A stretch of DNA of 46,228 bases from a virus. Both the position numbers and the translations under genes were made by a program. Shown one piece after another: positions 25,901 to 35,500 of the stretch. Each line of letters starts with the position of its first letter. Position 1 is the stretch's first letter. The DNA lies in IMG/VR virus record IMGVR_UViG_3300021376_000109, positions 1 through 46,228 of that record; one strand, written 5' to 3'. The notes beneath the pieces were generated by a model, which made no database searches, was not told the DNA's origin, and worked only from the letters and a program-made list of their open reading frames with translations.

Positions 25901-28900
25901 TTTATCTGCTAATTTGATGTCAAGCTTTAATATGTCTGCTGAGGATGCTGCAAATGTAATGTCTGATTTATTTACTAGACAGGTTGGCATTGGAGAGAAG
26001 GTTCTAGGTATTTCGCCGTTATTATTATCATCTTATTCTATGAATCCAAATCAAAAACCAGAAGCAATGAATATGCTTATTGAGGATTATATTTCTCAAG
26101 GTAAGTTTTTTAAGGCAGATAAAAACTTAGTTAAACAATTTTTAGATGTTAACGTAGGTCAAGAATCAGCAGATACATTAGCTATTTATTTAAGAAATTT
26201 AAAGCAACAAACCGGTGATGCTATAGCAATGGTTTTTGATATTAAGGATTTATTTACTAGAGGTGTAGAAGGTAATGAACAATTAAATGTTGCTGCATAT
26301 CAAAGCTTTATAGAACAAATAGGCGAGGGAAAAAGTCAAATCGTAGTACCTTTATCAGATGCTCTAGATTCTATTTCTGGTGTAGAGCTTAGAAAGGAAG
26401 GGGAGGATTTACAAATGGAATCCTCCCTATATCGTCGTATTAATGATATTTTTGCTAACATACGTGAAGCAAGTGTTGCTGATGTAGATACGGAACAAAA
26501 GAATTTAATTAAAAAATCTATTTACTATATAAAGGAGTTGCAAGAAATAACAGGTGGTTTAACTAGACAGATTTTGTCAGGTAGAATTACTGGTAGTGCT
26601 ACCTTAGAAGGTAAAGGTTTAAGACTTGGTGTTACTGGCCAAGACCAGGTTACAATACTTGCAAATGAACCTGCATTACAAGAAAAGATTATAGGCAAAT
26701 TGAACAAAGCTATGGTTGAATCTAAAGGATATGCCGAGTTTATGGATATTCAAGGCTTTATGTATGCGTATAGTCAAATGAAGGAGGCTCCTGTAGAGGA
26801 AGGCTATGAAAAATTCGATACTATGAAAAGATTTTTGTTCGGTATGGAAGAAGGTCAATTCTTTAAAGATTCGGCCGGAAATATAATTTATGATGAAAAG
26901 GCTTTTTCTCCAAAGGGTGTTTCTGGTATTAGCTTTCGTAATCCTCAATTAGGTTTTGGACATATATCCTTTGGTATCGATTTATATAGAATCGATACTG
27001 ATAATTTAAATAAATCAGCAAGTTTAAATAATGTAGTTGAGTATTCTAAATATGGTCAACAGCTACAGGCAGCTTTACGTAGCTTTATAGGTAGTGGGGG
27101 CGCTTTTGCTTCGAACGTTGATAAAGGTATAGTAGCACATTTAGAAAATGAAGCTGCTAATCCAAATAGTAACTTTTTAAATTTCAGTAATTTAAACAAG
27201 CTATTCCAATTATCAAGATTAGGAGGTTTAAAATCTGCTGGTGCAGGAATTGCAGTTACTACAACTATTGCAGATAAAATTGCAAAGAAACAAGCTGATA
27301 TCCAAGCAATAGAAGCAATAATGGATAATATAAAGACAGGTACAAATGTTAATACTGGAAAGAATATACAAACAAGAATTGGAGGAGTGAAAAAACAATT
27401 TGAATATTTAAATTTGCAATTACAGAAGCAATCAAAATTAAATTTAAATCTACAGTTAAGACAGCAAAGATTAGCTGATTTGAAAGCAGAAAAGGCTGCG
27501 CTTACAAAAGACAAATATTTACCTAAACATTCAGCAGGTATAAAATACATAGAGGATATGTCTATAAATCCCGAATACAGAAAGGATAGCTTTGCTAGAG
27601 AAATAGAAAGATTAAAGGCTGCTAAGCTTAGACATGAAAGAAGGCAAAGAATATCTTATGACCCCGCAACTAAAAAATTTAAAACTACTGAAGGGTTTGT
27701 AGATAAATTAACTAGACAGCATTTTGAAAAGAATCAAGTTGCATTAGAAGATGTAAGGTACGCAGATGCTTTTGAATATAACACTAGATTGAGTTTTAAG
27801 GATGCAAAAAATACATTTGAATCGATGATAAGAGCGAGTCAAAATAAAAATCAATACCTAAAAGAAATGATAGACTTAGAGGATAAAACTCTAAGATTAA
27901 ATACAGAACATCTTTTTCAAGTTAAACACACTATCCCTTATTTTGAAAAAACGAATGATGGTCAAACAGTAGTTAAAAAATATGTAAGCTATGAACCAAT
28001 AAAAGAATTTGAAGATTTAGTTAAAGAATTTGGAATTAAGGAAGATATACATGGCAAAGCAGAAGATACAAAATTTTTAAATTTAAGATTTGATGCAGTA
28101 GAACAAAGAGAAGCTTTTTTAGAAGAATATCGCGCGATTTATAATACTATGCCTACTGATAGAAAGGATAGTCTTTTTAGAGAAGCTTATATGGTAACAG
28201 AGTTTATCGAAGATGTGGAAAAGGAAGGATTTTTTACGGAGAAAGAAGTAAAAAAATATAGGTCTATCAATCCAATACATAAGATGATTGAAAGAAAAGA
28301 TAAGAGTTTAAACAGACTTCAAAAGCACATTAGTAGTAATTTAGAGTCAATAGACTATAATCAAAATATTTTAAATATAATTTTAGCTAAACGTGCTGAA
28401 CAAGAGCAAGTACATTATTTCGATAAAGAGTTGCCCTTAACCGATGAACAGCTAGACATGGTAAGCGAGTATCAAACTAAAAGAGATACTAGATTAAAGT
28501 TAGGAAATGAGACTGCATTTAACTCTACAATTGTAGAACTAAATGAAACGTTAAATGATTCATTTCAAAAAAATTCAGAAACACAAGCTTTAATTAGCAA
28601 AACTATTTCAGATTTAAGTAAAGCAACAACTAATGAGGAACGTAAAGCTGTAAAAAAAGCTTTTATAGAACAAGCAAATGAAATATTAAAAAAATCTTTA
28701 ACTCATATGGTAGCCGATGAGACAGAGGTTTGGAAGTTAACTAATGGAGTAAACGAAAAAAGCGTTCCAGACACAGATAGAGCAAAGGTTATATTGTCTT
28801 TAACTGATAAAAAAGAGGCTGATCAAGCATCAAAGATATTAAGTAATACATTAGGCTATCTTGCAAAAAAAGGAATGTATGAAATATTTGATACTCAAAT

Positions 28901-31340
28901 AATACCTGGAGATTTACAAAACAAAATAAATGCACTTGAAGAAGTAAGAAGTGTTTATGAAAGATTTCAAGCTAAAGATCCAACTCTTAAGTTAACAGCA
29001 GAAGGATTGCCTAATTTAAATCAATTAAAAAAAGAGTTAAGTCCAGAAGCATATTCTATTTTTAGAGATGATTTAAATAAACAAAAACAAAAGCTTGAGG
29101 AACGCCGAGCAGAAAAAATTAAGAACTTTAGATTCAAGCAATATGAATATGATGCTGAAGGTAATAAGATTGTAGAGAGTACTAATGCTGAAGGTAAGGT
29201 AAAATATAAAACCATTGATTTACCAGAAACTCAAGGAGACGCGCCATATACTTCTGTAAGTGAAATAAAGAAAAGATTAAATGAAGTAAAAAAGATGCGC
29301 TTAGAAGCTGCTAAAGATAGAAAAGATAAATCAATTGAAAAGACTAAACAAAAAATTACAGAGAGCAAACAAAGAGTACAAGAACACAATCAAAAGGTCC
29401 AAGATTTAACTAATAGAACTTTATCTGAGCAACCTTTAGATGTTACTCCTGCTGATGGTTCTGAAGCCTATAAGGTAAATTCGCCAAGAATGACATTGGG
29501 AAGAGTACCTACGATGCAAGAAATTGAATCACCTCTTACTTATTACGATCAAGCTAAATCACAGGCAGTAGAGGTACTTGATAAAGATGACAAGCCTATA
29601 ACCTATAAAACAAATCAATATGTTTTAGATGATTTAGATTCAATTAATAGTATTGATCATTTAAATGATGACAGTGCTTTAAAAGCGCACTTAAATCAAA
29701 AGATGGAGACCTATGAGGGTTATAAGCAAGAACACATAAATGCCTTAAAGGAATTAGAGTTAGAAAAACAAAAAGCCATCAACTCTGGAATAAACCCTGA
29801 GGAGGCTAAGTTTTTGCAACCATCAGAAATACTAGATGAATTACTACATGTATATAAGAGTAATTATTCTGCTGCAGTTGGTTTAGGTCAAGGTCAGTTA
29901 TTGATTCCTGAATTTGAAACAGAAGTAGAATTTGAATCTCAGAAGCAAGGCAGTACATTTGGTAATTATAAGGTTAAAGTACGTACTGACTTGTCTAGAG
30001 CTGGGGTGGGTGACTTTGATGGTGATATTTATCAAGCGATCATGAACAATGAGAAAAGTGCTGCAGCCTTTAGAAGTCAAATAAGTAAAAACGTTAAGGA
30101 AATGCAAAAGACTGGTGCAATGTTTGTTATTAATATGGAAATAGCAAAGGATGCAATGAAAACTGTAGCAAAACGCATGGGTGTTGAGGATATGAGCTAC
30201 GAGGCCTTATTAACCTCTGAATCTACAAAGGAACGTATTCTTAAGGGTAGTGTTGGTTCTGTTGACGTTGCTGTTAAAACAGCAGCGGTTGGTGCGGCTT
30301 ATTCTATTATGGAATCTGGCGCCGATATACAAGCTATTCGAAAAACCGACTTAGCAGCTCAAACATTGATTTCTGCTGCACAAGAATCAATTGTTATTAA
30401 ATCTAAATCACTACCATTAGCTACTAATATTGGTGAATTATTTACAGAGCATTTGAATACTGCATTCAGAACAGGTGACAGCTCTGCATTTAAAGATTTC
30501 TTAAGAGAGCAAATCTTTAAAGACACTATGTTTACCGAGGAGTTAATTGCTAAAAGCGTAAAGGTTAGCAATTTACCTCCAGAATTAGCTGCACAATATG
30601 AAGCAGATTTGATGAGTAATGGAGGTATGAGATTTAGTTTAGAGGATGTATTTGCAGGTTTAGACAATATTGTGAATCAGGTACGTAAAAGAGGACTTCA
30701 CACATATTCGTCTGATAACATATTAGCAAAACTATTATCATCCTCTAAAACAGATAAAATAACTCAAGAGAATTATATGAAGCTGGTAAGAAATACCAGC
30801 GTACTAGAATCTGTAGTTGCAAATGCGGGCTTTAGCTCTGAGGAACAACAAGCAATATTTGAAGATTTAATGGGTGCAAAAAGACCATCTGTTATGTCTG
30901 CAGTAGCTGAGGATTTAGCTCGTGTAAGTAATTTAAGATTTAGTGCAGGTGTTGCCGCTGTGTTAGGAGCATCTTATTTCTTAAGCTCAAATACTGATAC
31001 TGAGGAGCTTATGCCTGAGGAGATATTTACAGACAGTAGAGTTTCTGAGCGCATTAGAAATAAACAATTAGTACCTACTGGTAATAGAGATACTTTAATG
31101 AGCGCAGAAGCAATGCAAAGACCATTTTACAAGGATATGGTTAACAGAGTAATTACTCCTGGACAAACACCTATGATTAAACAACAAAGCTATTTAGTTC
31201 AAGGTACGGCTTCGTCTGAATACGAAGCTAATTATATTTCTAATATGGTTTTGCAAACAGGAGGAACTTCAAGTATGATGATGAATGATAACAGAATGCC
31301 TATTACTGGTGGTTATATTGACAAGCTTATGGGAGAATAA
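22977..31340 (+). CDS. Candidate single-chain virion RNA polymerase, giant
   Basis: A 2787-residue protein in the tape-measure region. The motif GDFDGDIYQ places D2346, D2348 and D2350 in the DxDGD arrangement that binds catalytic magnesium in the double-psi beta-barrel of RNA polymerase beta-prime and in YonO/crAss-like phage polymerases. Eighty residues on, VDVAVKTAAVGAAYSIM (D2430, A2432, K2434, T2435, A2436, G2439) aligns ungapped with the E. coli beta-prime bridge helix ADTALKTANSGYLTRRL. Residues about 26-44 (AISTMAGLAITGASGYYAF) and about 2657-2671 are hydrophobic. Residues about 1440-2200 are rich in charged helices. The matching beta-like barrel with its lysines is not located. If real, the protein would be packed in the virion and start early transcription in the host. 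The weak start context (GGAT) still favours 22977, two bases after the previous stop. Confidence 0.6.
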   Translation: MIKPTIDTITKSEREKESYKRSAWNAISTMAGLAITGASGYYAFKSQNPNLSGNMPGVSNLTNFINNPAQEKMHPMNTIGKQIRNKALEESEIKKSLDTQSLNKNRSELFGASKQETIDNFNRIMQSRDSERISHLSTLLDMINDPSLNIGENERATLIERIRSAIEIDSRAGNSMSSEISNFVESISGDQSLEARFLNLHQKNKEIASLLATNSRTGKTNLANPFSMFEQVSTQVNSVNRRNINYSDLSNDDLYKNYNDNGRTKNTVINRFKKIEQHLRQGNNSTVDQKFNITFDVIDEGDGKSGFYAKISSKKRGASASPIIIPLLGADTENGKMVRLSADYGNAKLAHKYYFNVDDFESLKAIPESNLSQRARAVRKKLTDLSTKSSFEDFAIDLFKMHSVEDLFQMNQAERNVFMETLTGLTQDVSPNLKKNLGYTGIQARHGMDMIANTAYFFHTKKTAGEAFPLDLNKMVGLESGLFGPAQGQAGIKRHEIAGKTIEQRMAIVGLNPSDVTPVGLVRAIGGVKDQAILPGSARPAQQFAKPEALLGYLGPDAPQFQSAAELDNYLRSKKIGRGNIPMLATTGGQLLNIDPAFKDLPMVGANTSVIINFNAKNKKGQLFGLADAMQYTGGSSIVEAPIKKSFQVLTNMPNLSIYQSEQFDKLNKGDVVELFGEELEKFYKTYGDKEGNLVLGFNNNEPVKISKQKGMFGLRLQRHNVAMNEKEGRYYLTGSIISKEQSKIFSEPIKGVFYGEESLLKEEGFTKVLSQAMGSATEGENFIKNVALKGFNINFETSMVAGMDVVNKAPLFLASLMRGSVLHLGFDADEFDNYIARSMKDAGIEPAKLDTKVAEHTKKYFRQFGTAVFGFLQDKMNTQLPGAGQLAQLTPELIGTVMVPTQALEDYGTKMGGKTTPLFQELLANSRMSSAQQQEALLAANKGMFVGAFSAYAGTQSSQNKSKLARVEPRFANFLSANLMSSFNMSAEDAANVMSDLFTRQVGIGEKVLGISPLLLSSYSMNPNQKPEAMNMLIEDYISQGKFFKADKNLVKQFLDVNVGQESADTLAIYLRNLKQQTGDAIAMVFDIKDLFTRGVEGNEQLNVAAYQSFIEQIGEGKSQIVVPLSDALDSISGVELRKEGEDLQMESSLYRRINDIFANIREASVADVDTEQKNLIKKSIYYIKELQEITGGLTRQILSGRITGSATLEGKGLRLGVTGQDQVTILANEPALQEKIIGKLNKAMVESKGYAEFMDIQGFMYAYSQMKEAPVEEGYEKFDTMKRFLFGMEEGQFFKDSAGNIIYDEKAFSPKGVSGISFRNPQLGFGHISFGIDLYRIDTDNLNKSASLNNVVEYSKYGQQLQAALRSFIGSGGAFASNVDKGIVAHLENEAANPNSNFLNFSNLNKLFQLSRLGGLKSAGAGIAVTTTIADKIAKKQADIQAIEAIMDNIKTGTNVNTGKNIQTRIGGVKKQFEYLNLQLQKQSKLNLNLQLRQQRLADLKAEKAALTKDKYLPKHSAGIKYIEDMSINPEYRKDSFAREIERLKAAKLRHERRQRISYDPATKKFKTTEGFVDKLTRQHFEKNQVALEDVRYADAFEYNTRLSFKDAKNTFESMIRASQNKNQYLKEMIDLEDKTLRLNTEHLFQVKHTIPYFEKTNDGQTVVKKYVSYEPIKEFEDLVKEFGIKEDIHGKAEDTKFLNLRFDAVEQREAFLEEYRAIYNTMPTDRKDSLFREAYMVTEFIEDVEKEGFFTEKEVKKYRSINPIHKMIERKDKSLNRLQKHISSNLESIDYNQNILNIILAKRAEQEQVHYFDKELPLTDEQLDMVSEYQTKRDTRLKLGNETAFNSTIVELNETLNDSFQKNSETQALISKTISDLSKATTNEERKAVKKAFIEQANEILKKSLTHMVADETEVWKLTNGVNEKSVPDTDRAKVILSLTDKKEADQASKILSNTLGYLAKKGMYEIFDTQIIPGDLQNKINALEEVRSVYERFQAKDPTLKLTAEGLPNLNQLKKELSPEAYSIFRDDLNKQKQKLEERRAEKIKNFRFKQYEYDAEGNKIVESTNAEGKVKYKTIDLPETQGDAPYTSVSEIKKRLNEVKKMRLEAAKDRKDKSIEKTKQKITESKQRVQEHNQKVQDLTNRTLSEQPLDVTPADGSEAYKVNSPRMTLGRVPTMQEIESPLTYYDQAKSQAVEVLDKDDKPITYKTNQYVLDDLDSINSIDHLNDDSALKAHLNQKMETYEGYKQEHINALKELELEKQKAINSGINPEEAKFLQPSEILDELLHVYKSNYSAAVGLGQGQLLIPEFETEVEFESQKQGSTFGNYKVKVRTDLSRAGVGDFDGDIYQAIMNNEKSAAAFRSQISKNVKEMQKTGAMFVINMEIAKDAMKTVAKRMGVEDMSYEALLTSESTKERILKGSVGSVDVAVKTAAVGAAYSIMESGADIQAIRKTDLAAQTLISAAQESIVIKSKSLPLATNIGELFTEHLNTAFRTGDSSAFKDFLREQIFKDTMFTEELIAKSVKVSNLPPELAAQYEADLMSNGGMRFSLEDVFAGLDNIVNQVRKRGLHTYSSDNILAKLLSSSKTDKITQENYMKLVRNTSVLESVVANAGFSSEEQQAIFEDLMGAKRPSVMSAVAEDLARVSNLRFSAGVAAVLGASYFLSSNTDTEELMPEEIFTDSRVSERIRNKQLVPTGNRDTLMSAEAMQRPFYKDMVNRVITPGQTPMIKQQSYLVQGTASSEYEANYISNMVLQTGGTSSMMMNDNRMPITGGYIDKLMGE
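23463..23492 (+). repeat. Perfect 11-bp GC-rich inverted repeat
   Basis: Arms CGCTCGGCTAT (23463-23473) and ATAGCCGAGCG (23482-23492), 8-base loop. Strikingly GC-rich for this region. No U-run follows. Confidence 0.85.
25641..25662 (+). repeat. Perfect 10-bp inverted repeat, 2-base centre
   Basis: CAATTAACTC (25641-25650) and GAGTTAATTG (25653-25662), inside the polymerase candidate gene. Confidence 0.8.
26401..26427 (+). repeat. Perfect 9-bp GC-rich inverted repeat
   Basis: GGGAGGATT (26401-26409) and AATCCTCCC (26419-26427), 9-base loop, within the polymerase candidate gene. Confidence 0.8.
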
Positions 31341-31343
31341 TTA

Positions 31344-32528
31344 ATGCGCGTCACTAAAGAAATTGTTGATAGAGATTTTATTGATATAACAGAAGGAAAT
31401 CCTGAATATGATTTTAATTATAAAAATGTTGTAGATAGTTTAGGTAAATTGCAAGAAAAATGTAACTTTGTAATCAATGACATATTTTTACCTATAGCTC
31501 CTTTATCAATCAATATTCAAAAGGATAATTTTAATTGGGGATATAAAACCTTAAGAACAAAGACTACTACTAAGTTAGCCTCTGGTCGCGGCCAAATATT
31601 AATTCAATTAAAGCTTTTATTTACATCTGAAATGATTTTAATGCTACATCGTTTAATAATACAGGTTAGAAATAATCCTTTTGTATGTATAGATAACAGG
31701 TATATTAAAGAATCTATTGGCGGATATGATAATAGAAATTTACATTGTACTGTAACTGGTTTAAGAATAAGCTCTTATCAACCAGCAAATTCATCATTCG
31801 AAATGGAATTAGATTTAAAGCTTTTTAATTATATACCATATTCCTTGGATTTAAAATACATTCCAGATTTAGAAACCCTGTATACATCTCAAGGAAATAA
31901 TAGATATACATCATTGACATTTCCTGTTTTTGCTACAAAGGTAATTAATAATAAGCTTTCTTACGAGCCTTTATTGTTGGAGTACGAATATTCTGATCCA
32001 GAAAAAACACCAGTAATAAAAACTCAAGTTGATTCAAACTTATCTATTTTTAAAAAGTTTAAAAAATATGCTGATTTGGGAATTCAAGAAAGCTTACCTT
32101 ATAAATCAGCAGCATATGTAAGATATTATAATTGGCTTCAAATCAAATCCTTATCAGAAAATTTTGGAATAAATATTACTAGAGGAGCTGCTACTGATGA
32201 TGGGCCACTTAGCTTACTAAAGAAAGACTTCTTAGATAAGGGTATTATCTCTGGCTTTAACAAAATAGTAGTTGGATTGCATTCACCATTTATATTATAT
32301 GATATAAAAAAATATATCATAGAGTCTATGTTGCAATATGATAGAACTACTAAATTCTATTATAATGAGTATGAGCATATAAACCTTCCAGCAGATGTAT
32401 TAAAAAGATATCGACAAGAGGTAATGTATGATACTGAAAAATTAACTGGTCAAGATAGAGATAAAAAGATATTTGAAAATAACAAAAGAATATTAGAAGC
32501 ATTAGCTAAACAAAATGAGGGTAAGTAA
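31344..32528 (+). CDS. Baseplate-region virion protein
   Basis: A 394-residue protein with GGGAG before the ATG. Residues 1-190 hold an apparent mixed domain (FLPIAPLSINIQKDNFNWGY, then LRTKTTTKLASGRGQILIQL and MLHRLIIQVRNNPFVCIDNR), a pattern I associate with tail proteins of large myophages that sit between tape measure and hub. The C-terminal half is mainly helical, with a Lys/Arg-rich end. The last bases overlap an in-frame ATG of the next gene, although the real start of that gene is just after this stop. Its position between the polymerase candidate and the hub suggests a baseplate or tail-tip component. The exact family is not recognised. Confidence 0.45.
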   Translation: MRVTKEIVDRDFIDITEGNPEYDFNYKNVVDSLGKLQEKCNFVINDIFLPIAPLSINIQKDNFNWGYKTLRTKTTTKLASGRGQILIQLKLLFTSEMILMLHRLIIQVRNNPFVCIDNRYIKESIGGYDNRNLHCTVTGLRISSYQPANSSFEMELDLKLFNYIPYSLDLKYIPDLETLYTSQGNNRYTSLTFPVFATKVINNKLSYEPLLLEYEYSDPEKTPVIKTQVDSNLSIFKKFKKYADLGIQESLPYKSAAYVRYYNWLQIKSLSENFGINITRGAATDDGPLSLLKKDFLDKGIISGFNKIVVGLHSPFILYDIKKYIIESMLQYDRTTKFYYNEYEHINLPADVLKRYRQEVMYDTEKLTGQDRDKKIFENNKRILEALAKQNEGK

Positions 32529-32532
32529 TAAA

Positions 32533-35500
32533 ATGTCCGATTATAAATTAGTAGATATTTTTGATATTTGGATTTTACCTCAGCATTTTCTTATTAAGGA
32601 AGATGGCACAAAACGAATCCAGACATCTTTAAAAGAGATGTATAAAGTTTACGGATGTATGGTTTTTAGCCAAATGTCTGTATCTCAATTTCGAAAAGGA
32701 TTTGAGTCAGAAAATTGGTTAAATAATTGGTGGAAAACAATAGATCCAATACAGGAACAAGTATTTAATGAAAAGAATATAAGAACGGCTTATGAAACAC
32801 TTGATGCTTTTTTTAAAAGAATTGATCCTAATTGTATTATTATTTTTTCAGACCAAACTATAAATGTAGTTTTTCAATACCGAGCTACAGGTTTTATTGA
32901 GCTTGTTAATGAAGGATATCTTCATGCCATAAATATTTATAATGTTAGCAACATTATTCGCAAATTTAATGAAAAGTATCCTTCTTGTTTAAAATTAAAT
33001 AAAGAAAGTAATTTTTATGAGTTAAATCTTACATCTTCTGGAAGCGCTTTGCTTAGTATTTTGTATGATTTTTTTCCTGTGCACGTAAAAGAACTACTAA
33101 AGGATTATTTTGATAAAAATCAAAACGAATTTAATGATAAATATAAAAATAATGATAATTATGGAAGTCTTTGGAATCAAACTTTGATTCCAAATATTTT
33201 CTTAAAAAGACCGTTTGTATATTATGTAGATAATGATTTTTTTATGGATTCCTATTCTAGTCATACAGATTTGAATCCTTATAATAAAGATTATCTTAAT
33301 GTTAAAGAGTATTATGATGAATTAAGATATAGAATTATAACAGATAAGCCAGTTTCTCCTTCTACTAATTATTTTTATTTAAAATCAAAGTATGCAAAGA
33401 ACTTTAGCTATATTCCCAATGACAAAACACATTATTTTGATGACGGTCTTGAGCATGATAAAATAAATTATAAAAACGTTGTTTTTTATAATGTTTGGTC
33501 AGATTCAACTTTAACTTTAAGACAATCAACTCCTGCACTCGAAAACATAGAAGTTGCTACGAATACAACACTAGATACAGGGCTACATTATTTAACATCA
33601 AAAGATTTAGAAGCTTTATCTAATTTGCCAAAATACATTGCTGATAATAAATATTTTGAATGGACACACAAGGAATATGTAAGTAATGTTTTTTATAAAA
33701 CATTAGTGTTACAAATAGATAATGAATTTGAGGATAATAAATCTGAAGAATCTAAAAGCATAGATAAGGGAATCAATGTAACTAATTATGATATTGGTGC
33801 AAATGCATTCGTGTCTACAGCGGCAGGTATAAATAATATAGTTGCGCAAATTCCAATACTTTCTCAAGAATATCCTACTAATCAATTTTTATCTTCATCT
33901 GAGCCTACTTATCAGTTTAATTTTATTAGTAAAAATTTAGCTCAAGAAACAGTAGGTTTACCTTTAATTCCAAAAGCAATTGAAACTCTAAGAGCCTTGA
34001 CTAATAAATATGGTCGGGAATACAAATTTATTCCCGACGGGTCATTCATTCTAATTGATTCATTTGTAACTAGATTATTTGGTTCATTTAAAGAAGAATA
34101 CATAAATCATATACCGTTAGACCAAGAGAATTATAAGGTAGATATAAAGAAACCAATTGCTATTGAATCTACAGAGCATAGAACCTTAGAATCATCTCCT
34201 GGAGCCACAGCGTACACTTTACGTTTTTCTGAATCAAATACCTATGATCCTGAATTATTTAAAGAGGTTTTAACTAACAAAACCAATACTGAAGCTAATG
34301 AAGAATTTATGAAAAAGGCTTTAGATTTAATTTTAAGTAATTGTGATTTAGCTGATGTTTCTAAGGATTATGTATTTAAAAAGAATGCATTTGAATCTAA
34401 TCCTGGTGATTATTTAAGCTTTACTAGTAAATATTTTACAGCAGATGATTTTTTAAGGGGTATAAAATTAAAGAAGCCCGAGCTTATTAAAAAGTTGCAA
34501 GAATTAGATTTAATAAAAATTGTAGACCATAATTTAAAAATTATGGCGCAACATTTAGATAATTTATGGGATCTATTGCTTTCATTTGATGATATAAAAA
34601 AAGGTGAAGGCTATCCTTTATTAGTTAAATCTTTTTCTGGAATAAAAGTTAAATCTGGTTTAGACTTTTCAGATAGTGAAACTAGAGATACCTTTAGTCA
34701 GCATTATTTTGGTTCTGCGGTAGATATTATTGTACCAGGCTATAATGTATTTTTTATTGCAGAGTTAATTAGAAGGTACATGCTTAAACAATCTAAGGGC
34801 TATGGTTTAGGAATATATGGAGATGTATTTGGTTCAGGTATGGCTTGGGTGAGAGATATGGGCGATAGAACTGCTGCTTATTCAGGCTTTATACACTTTG
34901 ATTTAAATTTAAATTTAACTAGTAATTCTTATGATGCTGCATTCACTCAATATTGTTCAGAAATTAATAAATCTGAAGAACAAGTTAAAACAATTACTAA
35001 AAAAAGTAAAAGTAGTTTAACTCCTGAAGAAAAAGATATTGTCGATGCTATACGCAATTTGAAATTAAATAATAAAATTACAGACACTGATGATTTTACA
35101 AACCTAAAATACAATACTACTCCTAGACTTTGGTCTGCAGATAAAGGTGGAGAGTATGCAATAAAAGAGTATTATTCAGGAGAAGGGATTGATGTTTGGA
35201 AAGATAAAGTACCAGATGAAGACTACACTTATTTTAAAGATTATACTCTCTACGATTATGTATATAAACCTAACAATTCAGAGATATCAATCGAACTGTA
35301 TCTAAAGCAAAAACTTGATAATAATACTGAAATTGAAAATAACGATGACAATGACGACGAAAATCAAGAACGCTCTGAGGAAACTGTTAAATTCAAAACC
35401 GAAATAGTAGACTATAAGGTTAAGCTTGAACCCGAATCCGCACGTTTAGATAAAGACTTTAATCCAAATTATAGTGGCGGAAATATTTTAACCTATAACA

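Noticed and set aside
27056-27550. Reverse-strand ORF of 164 residues
   Set aside because: It lies wholly within the polymerase candidate gene, has no ribosome site, and is rich in Cys, Phe and Leu as expected from reading an AT-rich gene backwards.
32298-32321. 9-bp inverted repeat TATGATATA/TATATCATA
   Set aside because: Arms are almost pure A/T with an A-run loop, and so are likely by chance in this composition.
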